From the NCBI GenBank assembly GCA_018896025.1, contig JAHIND010000006.1, forward strand, positions 62,001 through 126,000: DNA of 64,000 bases. The letters are read 5' to 3'. Positions 7,579 to 14,925 of this stretch are shown here, piece after piece (position 1 is the stretch's first letter; each line of letters begins with the position of its first letter). The stretch comes from Pseudomonadota bacterium (GTDB lineage Bacteria > Desulfobacterota > Desulfarculia > Desulfarculales > Desulfarculaceae). The translations under genes were made by a program, and so were the position numbers. The notes beneath the pieces were generated by a model. The model searched no databases. It was given only the letters and a program-made list of their open reading frames with translations, and was not told the origin of the DNA.

Positions 7579-8538
7579 CTAGGCCCCCTCTCCGTTACCG
7601 GCTTTGGCCCAAGGGTCCAAAATCTCGATGGCCCTGGCTATGTCCAGCCCGATCTGGGTCTTCAGCTCCTCGGCGGAGTCGAAGCGCTTTTCGCCCCGCA
7701 AGCGCTCCACGAAGTGCAGGCGGATGTCCTGGCCGTAGAGGTCGCCGTCAAAGTCAAGCAGGTGAGTTTCAACGCTCAGGGCCCCGTCGTCAAAGGTGGG
7801 GTTGTTGCCGATGTTGTTGGCCCCTTTGAGAAAACGGCCGCCCTCCAGCTCCACCAGCACCGCGTAAACCCCCGGTCCTGGGAGCAATTCGTCGCTGACC
7901 CTGAGGTTGGCGGTGGGGAAGCCCAGGAGCCGCCCTCCCCGGCCGTGTCCGGCCACCACCCGCCCGGCTACCTGGTAGTGGCGGCCCAGCAGGCGCCGCG
8001 CCGCGTCCATGTTGCCGTCGGCCACCTCCTGGCGCACCCTGGTGGAGCTTACCGGGCGGTCATCGATGATCACCGGACCCACCACGTGCACCTCGAAGCC
8101 CCATTGCTCACCCTTGGAGCGCAGCAGGTCCAGATCGCCCAAGCCCTTGTGGCCAAAGGCGAAATCGTAGCCAACCACCACCTCGGCGGCCCCCAGGCGG
8201 GTCACCAGCAGCTTGTCCACGAAGGCGTCGGCGCTCAGGCGGGCGAAGTCCTGGTCGAAACGCAGGCACAGGGTCAGGTCCAGGCCGTGCTGGGCCATCA
8301 GCTCCAGTTTCTGCTCCAGGGGAGTGATCAGCGGTAGGTTCACCGCCGGACGCAGCACCCGGATGGGATGGGGCTCGAAGGTCACCGCCAGGGCGGTGCC
8401 CTGCAAGGCTTGGGCCCGCTGTACGGCCTTGGCGAACAGGGCCTGATGGCCCAGGTGCACCCCGTCGAAATTGCCGATGGTTATCACCGGCCGACACAGG
8501 CGCTCCCTCAGTTCTTCCAGACCCATCACTACTTGCAT
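7579..8538 (-). CDS. ribF: bifunctional riboflavin kinase / FAD synthetase
   Basis: Makes FMN and then FAD from riboflavin with ATP. The N-terminal nucleotidyltransferase domain starts with VITIGNFDGVHLGHQALF, the classical RibF signature. The C-terminal flavokinase domain contains GHGRGGRLLGFPTANL and the VETHLLDF-DLYG block. I chose the ATG at 8538 (319 aa), because the family begins shortly before the GNFDGVH strand; a longer frame opens at 8607, 23 codons further upstream. It forms a two-gene unit with the thioesterase. All expected motifs are present. Confidence 0.95.
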   Translation of the reverse strand: MQVVMGLEELRERLCRPVITIGNFDGVHLGHQALFAKAVQRAQALQGTALAVTFEPHPIRVLRPAVNLPLITPLEQKLELMAQHGLDLTLCLRFDQDFARLSADAFVDKLLVTRLGAAEVVVGYDFAFGHKGLGDLDLLRSKGEQWGFEVHVVGPVIIDDRPVSSTRVRQEVADGNMDAARRLLGRHYQVAGRVVAGHGRGGRLLGFPTANLRVSDELLPGPGVYAVLVELEGGRFLKGANNIGNNPTFDDGALSVETHLLDFDGDLYGQDIRLHFVERLRGEKRFDSAEELKTQIGLDIARAIEILDPWAKAGNGEGA

Positions 8539-8600
8539 GGCCGCCCTGATCCGTTTCTCCCCAAGATAAAAAATAGGGTGTTTTTGGCTCACAAACCCAC

Positions 8601-8627
8601 TTGACAAGCTTGGGTCGTGATTATAGA
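8601..8627 (+). promoter_or_regulatory. probable sigma-70 promoter for tRNA-Leu
   Basis: A perfect TTGACA at 8601-8606 and TATAGA at 8622-8627, with a 15-bp spacer (shorter than the ideal 17). It lies about 58 bp before the mature tRNA-Leu, between the divergently transcribed ribF and the tRNA. Confidence 0.5.
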
Positions 8628-8684
8628 CTTCGCCCTGTTGTTTAGCAAGTTCGCGCGGCTCAAGGGCTTTTGCGGACTTACCTG

Positions 8685-8771
8685 GCCGAAGTGGCGGAAC
8701 TGGTAGACGCGCTAGGTTCAGGGTCTAGTACCCTTATGGGTGTGGGAGTTCGAGTCTCCCCTTCGGCACCA
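8685..8771 (+). tRNA. tRNA-Leu (anticodon CAG)
   Basis: 87-nt class II tRNA with the CCA end encoded. The acceptor stem pairs GCCGAAG (8685-8691) with CTTCGGC (8761-8767). The anticodon stem CTAGG/TCTAG (one G-U pair) encloses the loop TTCAGGG, giving anticodon CAG for the CUG codon. A long variable arm (gtaccctta-tgggtgt) and a T-loop (gttcgagtc) are present. Confidence 0.97.
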
Positions 8772-8780
8772 ACGCACATA

Positions 8781-8814
8781 AAGCGCCAACCCCATCCGCC
8801 GGGGTTGGCGCTTT
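8781..8814 (+). terminator. Rho-independent terminator after tRNA-Leu
   Basis: Thirteen-base-pair stem (8781-8793 with 8801-8813), seven-base loop, ending in a short T run. It lies 10 bp after the tRNA. Confidence 0.88.
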
Positions 8815-8893
8815 TGCTATAAAGCCGATATGCTTTAAACGCAACCGGCGCTTAAACTCACCAAATTGTCTGCCAAATTAGTAAACATTGCTA

Positions 8894-8921
8894 TTGCGCC
8901 CTGTCGCCCAGGACTTATAAT
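8894..8921 (+). promoter_or_regulatory. probable promoter of the PEP-CTERM protein gene
   Basis: A perfect TATAAT at 8916-8921, preceded at 16 bp by TTGCGC (8894-8899) as a weak -35. It lies 55 bp upstream of the GTG start at 8976. The surrounding 160 bp between the tRNA terminator and the gene are otherwise featureless and more AT-rich than their neighbours. Confidence 0.5.
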
Positions 8922-8975
8922 TAGTTTAAGAAGTTTGTTCCACAGGCGACTAAACCGCCAAGGAGGATAAAAGCC

Positions 8976-9725
8976 GTGATCCGCGCAACATACGCATTCT
9001 TAGTAGGCTCACTGCTTTTGTTGGTTGGCGTGCTCCCGGCCAGGGCCGACATCATCCAGACCCAGACCTGGGGTTCCGTAATCCCACCCTCCACCATAGG
9101 GCTTACTTTTAATCAGTACAATGGCAGCCTTAGCGACCTCACCGGCATAGTGGTTGAGTTGAGCATCAGCACCGTGGGCGGCTTGGCCGAGGTGGACAAC
9201 GAGAGCGCCTCGACAGTCTCCGAAACGATCAGCTTCGGCTCCTCCGCTTCGCTGGACTACTTCACCAGCACGGTGAGCATCCCCCTGGAATTGGTGCTTA
9301 CCACCACCAAGGCTTATGTTTCCCAGACCTTCACCCTGGCTGCGGATGACGGCGACGGCATCGGCGTGCAGAGCGGCGGCGCGGACTACGCCTCGCTGGC
9401 AGGCGGCATTGTGACCAGTTCATCCTCCGCAGGCGTAAGCTCCGGAGTGTGGTCGCAGTACGTTGGTACCGGCACCTACACCATAGTGCTGAACATCTCC
9501 ACTTTCTTGCAGCTGAGTGCTTCGGGTGGCGTGTCCCAGGGCAGTTCCCCGCCCACTGCCAACGGCTACGTGACCGTGACCTACCAGGGCGCGGGCGGTG
9601 GTGGCGGCGGCGGTTCCGCTCCCGAGCCGGGCAGTCTGATCCTGTTGAGCAGCAGCTTGGGCGGCCTGGCCTTTTGGCGCTACCGCTGCAAGCGCACCGG
9701 CGGACGCGGCGGCCCGCAAGCTTGA
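8976..9725 (+). CDS. PEP-CTERM sorting-domain surface protein (choice-of-anchor E-like)
   Basis: Exported 249-residue protein with an N-terminal signal peptide (about residues 1-24, ending ARA). Its body is rich in Ser/Thr/Gly beta strands, followed by a Gly-rich linker. The C-terminal PEP-CTERM signal is complete: APEPGSLILL, a hydrophobic stretch, then the basic tail RYRCKRTGGRG. Exosortase cleaves such tails, and the proteins are usually associated with exopolysaccharide. The body resembles the choice-of-anchor E type (early QT..W motif), which I hold less firmly. The GTG start has an aggagg Shine-Dalgarno 9 nt away. It is monocistronic, with its own promoter-like element and terminator. 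No exosortase gene is in this window. Confidence 0.85.
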   Translation: MIRATYAFLVGSLLLLVGVLPARADIIQTQTWGSVIPPSTIGLTFNQYNGSLSDLTGIVVELSISTVGGLAEVDNESASTVSETISFGSSASLDYFTSTVSIPLELVLTTTKAYVSQTFTLAADDGDGIGVQSGGADYASLAGGIVTSSSSAGVSSGVWSQYVGTGTYTIVLNISTFLQLSASGGVSQGSSPPTANGYVTVTYQGAGGGGGGGSAPEPGSLILLSSSLGGLAFWRYRCKRTGGRGGPQA

Positions 9726-9753
9726 CAGCTAATCGCCCTACCCTTTAATTAAC

Positions 9754-9794
9754 CAGCCGCCCTCCCCCCCCTCAGGGGCCGGGGCGGCTGTTTT
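9754..9794 (+). terminator. Rho-independent terminator after the PEP-CTERM gene
   Basis: Stem CAGCCGCCC (9754-9762) with GGGCGGCTG (9782-9790), C-rich loop, then TTTT. It ends 7 bp before the start of the TPR protein gene. Confidence 0.82.
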
Positions 9795-9801
9795 GTGAGT
9801 T

Positions 9802-10578
9802 ATGACAATCTGCACGCGCCCAAAAAATCGCAACGCCTTATGGACGCGCGGGTTTGCGATGTTGTCCCTAGCCCTTGTCTGGGCCTGCCTGTCCCTGGCA
9901 CCCTACCCGGCCCTGGCCCAGGAGTCGGACAAGGACCTGGACCCCGGCGTGAAGCTGAACTACCTGATAATGGAGGGCGGCTACTTCCGCATTGAGCCGG
10001 AGCAGTATCTGCGCGAAGGCATCCAGGCGTCCATCGTGGACAACTACCGCCGCGCGGTCTACCTGCTCAGCAAGGCCATCGACTCCGGCGGACTGACTTT
10101 GGGCGACCTCTCGCGGGCCTACGTGGCCCGGGGCATCTCCTATCAGGGACTGGGCAAGCTCAAGGAGGCCCTGCACGACTTCGCCAAGGCTCTGGAGGCC
10201 ATGCCCTCCAGCCCCACGGCCCACTATCACCTGGCCGACGTGCTCAAGGACCAGAAAAAGACCACCGAGGCCATCATCGCCTTGAACCAGGCCGTCACCC
10301 TTAAGCCCAATTACGCTCAAGCCTATCTTCTGCGGGGACGCGTCTGGATGCAACGGGGCGACTACAACCTGGCGGCCAAGGACTTCAGCCAGTGCATAGC
10401 CTACGACTCCAGCCTGGCCAAGGCCTTTTTCGAGCGCGGCCAGGCCCTGCGCAAGATGGGCAAGATAAACGACGCCCTGGCCGATTTCAAGGAGTTCGCC
10501 CTGCGCAACCCCCTGGACAGCCAGGTCAAGCAGCTCATCATCAAGCTGGAGTACCAGCTTAAAGATCAAAAGGGCTAG
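9802..10578 (+). CDS. exported tetratricopeptide-repeat protein
   Basis: A 258-residue protein with an N-terminal export signal (hydrophobic stretch about residues 20-38, ending PALAQ). At least four TPR units cover roughly residues 70-240; for example LSRAYVARGISYQGLGKLKE, then PTAHYHLADVLKDQKKTTEA, then AQAYLLRGRVWMQRGDYNLA, then AKAFFERGQALRKMGKINDA. TPR arrays bind protein partners, and the protein probably acts in the periplasm or at the envelope. The start is uncertain: the ATG at 9802 has a weak Shine-Dalgarno, and an in-frame ATG at 9859 would give a more compact signal peptide. Its stop overlaps the stop of the convergent DUF1847 gene by 4 bp. Confidence 0.8.
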   Translation: MTICTRPKNRNALWTRGFAMLSLALVWACLSLAPYPALAQESDKDLDPGVKLNYLIMEGGYFRIEPEQYLREGIQASIVDNYRRAVYLLSKAIDSGGLTLGDLSRAYVARGISYQGLGKLKEALHDFAKALEAMPSSPTAHYHLADVLKDQKKTTEAIIALNQAVTLKPNYAQAYLLRGRVWMQRGDYNLAAKDFSQCIAYDSSLAKAFFERGQALRKMGKINDALADFKEFALRNPLDSQVKQLIIKLEYQLKDQKG

Positions 10579-11297
10579 AACTGCTCGTCACTCCCCTGGG
10601 AATCGGCCTCCTTCAGCTTGGCGTAATACCCGTCGGACAAGTACACCGCGGCCAGAGGGTTGTGGCCGGTCACCCGGTCCTTGACCGCCAGCACCGTGTT
10701 GGGGGCCTTGGCGTGGGCGAAAAACAGCGAGTCGTGACCCACGCACAGCCCCAGCAGCACGTTTAGCTGGGTGCCGGCCCGGTTCATGAGCTCGGCCTGA
10801 AACACCGGGTTGCACACCGACTCGAAGCCGCCCCGGCGCACCTTGTCCTCGTCGCTGAGGCCCAGCATCTCCTTGGGCGTGGCTCCGGCCTTGCACAGGG
10901 CCGACACCACCTCCAGGCCGTGGCTCTTGAACATCTGCTCCACCTTGGCCGCCTCGTTCACCAGGCCCAGGCAAAAGGCCAACCCCACCTTGGTGTAGCC
11001 CATGCGGTGGGCGAACTCCCATATCTCCTGGATGCGGGTCTTGCTGGGTTGCAGCACGTAGGGCCGCTGGTCCCGGTTCACATAGCAGGCCGCCTCCTGC
11101 AGCGAGGCCTGGCGGGCGAACTCCATCAACTGGGGATCGTCATATTTGGCGTTGGCCGCCTCCAGGGCCTGGGCCTGCTCCTGGGTGGGACAGCCCACTC
11201 CTCCCACGCCGCCGGGGGTCACGCAGGCCCGCTTCCTGATCGCCACTTTGCACGCCGCGCAAGCCGGATCCTGCGGGGTGTTGTTTTTCTGGCTCAT
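10575..11297 (-). CDS. DUF1847 family cysteine-rich metal-binding protein
   Basis: A 240-residue cytoplasmic protein that I place in the DUF1847 family, annotated as metal-binding and common in anaerobes. The N-terminus carries a cysteine cluster (CAAC at 13-16, further cysteines at about 25 and 36). Conserved-looking blocks with cysteines follow: GYTKVGLAFCLGL, EVVSALCKAG, CNPVFQAELMN and LGLCVGHDSLFF. The function is unknown; the number of conserved cysteines suggests a metal or Fe-S site. The ATG has ggagg at a 6-nt spacing. It is transcribed alone, with a gap of about 440 bp separating it from prpE. Confidence 0.8.
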   Translation of the reverse strand: MSQKNNTPQDPACAACKVAIRKRACVTPGGVGGVGCPTQEQAQALEAANAKYDDPQLMEFARQASLQEAACYVNRDQRPYVLQPSKTRIQEIWEFAHRMGYTKVGLAFCLGLVNEAAKVEQMFKSHGLEVVSALCKAGATPKEMLGLSDEDKVRRGGFESVCNPVFQAELMNRAGTQLNVLLGLCVGHDSLFFAHAKAPNTVLAVKDRVTGHNPLAAVYLSDGYYAKLKEADSQGSDEQF

Positions 11298-11736
11298 ATC
11301 AATCCTCCAATTTATTAAAACGCGGCACCGGGCTTTGTTTGCGCTTCAATCATTTTTTGCCCGGCAACAAAAAGTCCCGCCCCGGCCCATGGGGCCGTCG
11401 GCAGGTGTGTCTCACCGACCAACCGGTCGGCTCGGCATGTAGGCTTGAGCCCCCCCAGGCGGTGCGCCGATGCGCCATCATAGATGCGGGCCCGGTTTTG
11501 CCCAGCACCTACCTTAGCACAGTCCGGCCTCCCCAGAACGTCCATAGGTAGGGTCGCCACCCACCATTTTAGGGGTTACCCCCCATGGCACGGAGCAAAA
11601 GCCTTTATCTACAATGATCCCAAGCCCTTCACCGCTACCAGCTCCCTGGTTTCCGGCCTCAGGCCTTCCGGGGGACTGAATCTGTGTTTTTGTATCTGCC
11701 GGCGGCGCCGCGACAGCGGCGGGAAAGGATTGAGCG
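11298..11736. other. 439-bp intergenic region between DUF1847 and prpE
   Basis: Divergent spacer holding the start regions of the minus-strand DUF1847 gene and the plus-strand prpE. Small frames here (for example 11315-11560 on the minus strand) show no recognisable protein and no ribosome site. The only structured element I see is an inverted repeat at 11415-11430, listed separately. I could not identify a confident -35/-10 pair for prpE. Confidence 0.6.
11415..11430. promoter_or_regulatory. candidate repressor operator (inverted repeat)
   Basis: CCGACC-AACC-GGTCGG, six-base arms with a four-base spacer. ACCGACCGGTCGGT-type sequences are familiar operators of TetR-family regulators of fatty and organic acid catabolism, and a propionyl-CoA synthetase gene lies downstream. 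No regulator gene is adjacent, so the assignment is inference. Confidence 0.35.
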
Positions 11737-13635
11737 ATGGCCACCTATGAGGAGGTGTTCCGGCGTAGCATGCAAGACCCCGACGGGTTCTGGGGAGAGG
11801 CTGCGGAAAACATCACCTGGGTTAAAAAGTGGGACAAGGTACTGGACGACAGCAACAAGCCATTTTATCGCTGGTTCACCGGGGGGGAGCTGAACACCTG
11901 CTACAACGCCGTGGACCGCCACGTGTTGGCGGGCCGGGGCGACCAGGCGGCCATCATCTACGACAGCCCGGTTACCGGCGTTGTCCAGGAGATCACCTAT
12001 TCCCAGTTCCAGGACCAGGTTTCGCGCCTGGCGGGAGGCCTGCTCTCCCTGGGAGTGAAAAAGGGCGACACCGTGGTGGTGTACATGCCCATGGTGCCCC
12101 AGGCCCTGACGGCCATGCTGGCCTGCGCCCGCATCGGAGCCATCCACTCGGTGGTGTTCGGCGGTTTCGCGCCCAAGGAGCTGGCCATCCGCATCGACGA
12201 CGCCAAGCCCAAGGCCATTATCAGCGCCTCCTGCGGAATCGAAGGCAAAAAGGTTATAGTCTACAAGCCGCTTTTGGACCGAGCCATCGAGCTGGCCAAG
12301 CACAAGCCGGGCAAGTGCATCATCCTTCAGCGGCCCCAGGTCCAGGCCGAGATGATCACCGGCCGGGACGTGGACTACGACGAGCTGCTGGAGCGCTCCC
12401 AGCCCGCCGACTGCGTAACCCTGGCCGCCACTGACCCCTTGTACATTCTCTACACCTCGGGCACCACGGGCGTGCCCAAGGGCATCGTGCGCGACAACGG
12501 CGGCCACGCGGTGGCCATGTACTGGACCATGAAAAACATCTACGACGTCGAGCCCGGCGACGTGTACTGGGCGGCCAGCGACGTGGGCTGGGTGGTGGGC
12601 CACTCCTACATCGTCTACGCGCCGCTAATCTACGGTTGCACCACCATCGTCTTCGAGGGCAAGCCGGTGGGCACCCCGGACGCCGGGGCCTTCTGGCGGG
12701 TCATCGACCAGCACAAGGTCAAGGTGCTGTTCACCGCACCCACCGCCTTCAGGGCCATCAAACGCGAGGACAGCAAGGGCGAGTACCTCAAGAAATACGA
12801 TCTCAGCAAGTTCGACGCCCTGTACCTGGCCGGTGAGCGCACCGACCCGGACACCTACCAGTGGGCCGCCGACCTGCTCCAGCGCCCGGTGATCGACCAC
12901 TGGTGGCAGACCGAGACCGCCTGGGCCATCGCGGGCAACTGCCGGGGCATCGAGCTGTTGCCCATCAAGCCGGGCTCTGCAACCAAGCCGGCCCCAGGCT
13001 TTGACGTGAAGATCGTTTCGCCGGACAACCAGGAGGTGCCGCCCAACCAGCCGGGAGTGGTGGTGGTCAAGCTGCCTCTGCCTCCGGGCACCCTGCCCAC
13101 CCTGTGGGAGGCGGACCAGCGCTTCCTGGATTCCTACCTCAACCCCTTCCCGGGCTACTACTTCACCGGCGACGAGGGCTACATCGACGACGACGGCTAC
13201 GTGTTCATCATGGGCCGGGTGGACGACGTGATCAACGTAGCGGGCCACCGCCTGTCCACCGGGGCCATGGAAGAAGTTATCGCCACCCATCCCGACGTGG
13301 CCGAGTGCGCGGTCATCGGCGCGGCCGACTCCTTCAAGGGCCAGCTGCCGGTGGGCTTCGTGGTGCTCAAGGCGGGGGTGAACCGCTCGGCCGAGGAGCT
13401 GCAAGCCGAGTTGGTGCAGATGATGCGCGACCAGATAGGCGCGGTGGCCTCCTTCAAGAAGGTGGCCGTGGTGGCCCGTTTGCCCAAGACCCGCTCGGGC
13501 AAGATCCTCCGGGGAACCATGCGCAAGATCGCCGACGGGGCCAAGTACACCGCCCCCTCCACCATCGACGACCCGGTGAGCCTGGACGAGATCGGGGTGG
13601 CCCTCAAAGGAATCGGCTACCCGCCCACCGAGTAG
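11737..13635 (+). CDS. prpE: propionyl-CoA synthetase (acetyl-CoA synthetase family)
   Basis: AMP-forming ligase that makes propionyl-CoA (or another short acyl-CoA) from the acid, ATP and CoA. The 632-residue length and the early YDSPVTG motif are typical of PrpE/ACSS3 rather than Acs. The P-loop is YTSGTTGVPKG (about residues 238-248), the aromatic block reads HWWQTET, and the adenylation hinge is in YFTGDEGYIDDDGY. The C-terminal catalytic lysine is in KTRSGKILRGTMRK. Shine-Dalgarno aaagga is at 8 nt. It is a single-gene unit closed by a strong terminator. Substrate preference for propionate over acetate rests on family resemblance only. Confidence 0.88.
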   Translation: MATYEEVFRRSMQDPDGFWGEAAENITWVKKWDKVLDDSNKPFYRWFTGGELNTCYNAVDRHVLAGRGDQAAIIYDSPVTGVVQEITYSQFQDQVSRLAGGLLSLGVKKGDTVVVYMPMVPQALTAMLACARIGAIHSVVFGGFAPKELAIRIDDAKPKAIISASCGIEGKKVIVYKPLLDRAIELAKHKPGKCIILQRPQVQAEMITGRDVDYDELLERSQPADCVTLAATDPLYILYTSGTTGVPKGIVRDNGGHAVAMYWTMKNIYDVEPGDVYWAASDVGWVVGHSYIVYAPLIYGCTTIVFEGKPVGTPDAGAFWRVIDQHKVKVLFTAPTAFRAIKREDSKGEYLKKYDLSKFDALYLAGERTDPDTYQWAADLLQRPVIDHWWQTETAWAIAGNCRGIELLPIKPGSATKPAPGFDVKIVSPDNQEVPPNQPGVVVVKLPLPPGTLPTLWEADQRFLDSYLNPFPGYYFTGDEGYIDDDGYVFIMGRVDDVINVAGHRLSTGAMEEVIATHPDVAECAVIGAADSFKGQLPVGFVVLKAGVNRSAEELQAELVQMMRDQIGAVASFKKVAVVARLPKTRSGKILRGTMRKIADGAKYTAPSTIDDPVSLDEIGVALKGIGYPPTE

Positions 13636-13660
13636 CCGCTCAATAGCCAACTAAACCGCC

Positions 13661-13694
13661 CGCCCCAGGCCGCCGCGCCTGGGGCGGCTTTTTT
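13661..13694 (+). terminator. Rho-independent terminator after prpE
   Basis: Perfect ten-base-pair stem (13661-13670 with 13677-13686), loop cgccgc, then gc and six T residues, starting 26 bp after the prpE stop codon. Confidence 0.92.
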
Positions 13695-13774
13695 GCGCCC
13701 CGCCTTGCGCCTGTCGCTTCAGGGCCCTATGGTTATAGCTACTGTCCGCTCGCCAACCTCTTCTGGGATATGAC

Positions 13775-14689
13775 ATGCAACGGATCTGGGGCTTACTGCG
13801 CGACCGCAACTTCGTATTCCTGGCTGCCCTGGTGGGCGGCCTCGCGGCCGGCCACGGCGCGGTGTACACCCAGCCCCTGGTGGTTCCCGCCCTGGCCGTG
13901 GTCATGACCCTGGCCACCCTTTCCATCTCCGGCCAGGTGTTCCGCTATCCCAGGGTGCTGATCCGCCCGGCCCTCACCGGCCTGGCCATGAGCTACCTTT
14001 TGCAGGGCGGGCTTATCCTGCTGCTGGCCTGGTGGCTGGTGGACGAGCCCGCCTATTTCCAGGGCCTGGTGGTGCTGGCCGCGGTGCCTCCGGCGGTGGT
14101 GGTCATGCCCCTGGCCGTGGTCCTGGACGGTGACCCGGACTACAGCCTGGTGGCCCTGTCCGGGGCCTACCTGGGGGGCCTGGTGCTGATACCGCTTATC
14201 TTCCTGGCTTTCTTCGGAGGCGAGCATCTTTTTAGGCACGAGCTTTTTCTTATCGTACTGCTGCTCATCGTCGCGCCCATGGCCATCTCGCGCCTGATTC
14301 TGTGGCGCGGCTGGCAAGAGCCCATCCTGCGCTGGCGGGGGGGCCTGACCAACTGGGGATTTTTCCTGGCCCTGTACACCATCGTGGGCCTGAACCGCCA
14401 GGTGTTCCTGGACCAGCCCCTGGCCCTGCTGCACCTGATCTTCTTGGCCGTGGCCAGCAGCCTGCTCCTGGGCGAGGTGGTGCTTTGGCTGGCCCGCCGC
14501 CGGGGGATTCGCCTGCGCCGGGCCAAGGCCCTTATGATGATCGCCAGCATGAAGAACTACGGCCTGGCCTCGGGCCTGTGCCTAGCCCTGTTCGGCTCGG
14601 CCGCGGCGGTGCCCACCACCGTGGCCACCATCGTCTTCGTGCCCTATCTCATGTGGCTTTCCTGGCGGCTGCGCGTACGCAAGGCATAA
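13775..14689 (+). CDS. BASS-family (bile acid:sodium symporter-like) transporter
   Basis: Inner-membrane protein of 304 residues with about nine to ten hydrophobic segments. The C-terminal block MIASMKNYGLASGLCLALFG followed by AAAVPTTVA corresponds to the substrate/sodium region typical of BASS-type secondary transporters. An auxin-efflux-like fold is related and cannot be fully excluded. The likely substrate is an organic anion; proximity to acyl-CoA ligases makes a carboxylate plausible. The ATG at 13775 has only a weak ribosome site. It is monocistronic between the prpE terminator and a weak hairpin. Confidence 0.72.
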   Translation: MQRIWGLLRDRNFVFLAALVGGLAAGHGAVYTQPLVVPALAVVMTLATLSISGQVFRYPRVLIRPALTGLAMSYLLQGGLILLLAWWLVDEPAYFQGLVVLAAVPPAVVVMPLAVVLDGDPDYSLVALSGAYLGGLVLIPLIFLAFFGGEHLFRHELFLIVLLLIVAPMAISRLILWRGWQEPILRWRGGLTNWGFFLALYTIVGLNRQVFLDQPLALLHLIFLAVASSLLLGEVVLWLARRRGIRLRRAKALMMIASMKNYGLASGLCLALFGSAAAVPTTVATIVFVPYLMWLSWRLRVRKA

Positions 14690-14692
14690 GAA

Positions 14693-14719
14693 AAGGCCGG
14701 GACGCATGGCCCCGGCCTT
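14693..14719 (+). terminator. weak hairpin after the BASS transporter
   Basis: AAGGCCGGG (14693-14701) pairs with CCCGGCCTT (14711-14719), nine-base loop, no T tract afterwards. It could terminate or stabilise the transcript. Confidence 0.5.
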
Positions 14720-14764
14720 CGTAGTCATCTATTTTTCGTCAACATCCAATCGGCGGCACAACCA

Positions 14765-14794
14765 GACGCCGACAACCCCGCCACGCGGCCCCTG
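14765..14794. repeat. partial copy of the right arm of the intergenic repeat
   Basis: Twelve bases (gacgccgacaac) are identical to 14886-14897, and the following stretch to the gcggc motif is similar. It looks like a half-unit next to the full repeat copy at 14805-14925. Confidence 0.5.
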
Positions 14795-14804
14795 GCCCAA
14801 ACAC

Positions 14805-14925
14805 CCGGCATAGCCAGCCCCCGCAGGGCAAGGCGGCAGGCGAACGAGGGACGCAGGCGTAGTAGACCTACGCCGAGGACAGAGTGACGCCGACAACGCA
14901 GCCATGCGGCAGCTGGCTGTGCCGG
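14805..14925. repeat. long imperfect-palindrome intergenic repeat, copy 1
   Basis: About 121 bp that folds back on itself. Outer arms are CCGGCATAGCCAGC (14805-14818) and GCTGGCTGTGCCGG (14912-14925). The central arms GGCGTAG and CTACGCC surround a short loop. It ends one base before the stop codon of the minus-strand PaaK-like gene. A second copy lies at 16283-16400 after livF. Shared blocks include caaggcg, aggcgtag..gacctacg..gag and acaacgcag..atgc. Confidence 0.75.

Noticed and set aside
11315..11560. small frames in the DUF1847-prpE gap
   Set aside because: No ribosome site, no recognisable domain, and overlapping frames on both strands with equal lack of support.
11586..11601. TGGCAC resembling a sigma-54 -24 element before prpE
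   Set aside because: The -12 half (TTGC at the right spacing) is missing; the bases there read aaaag.
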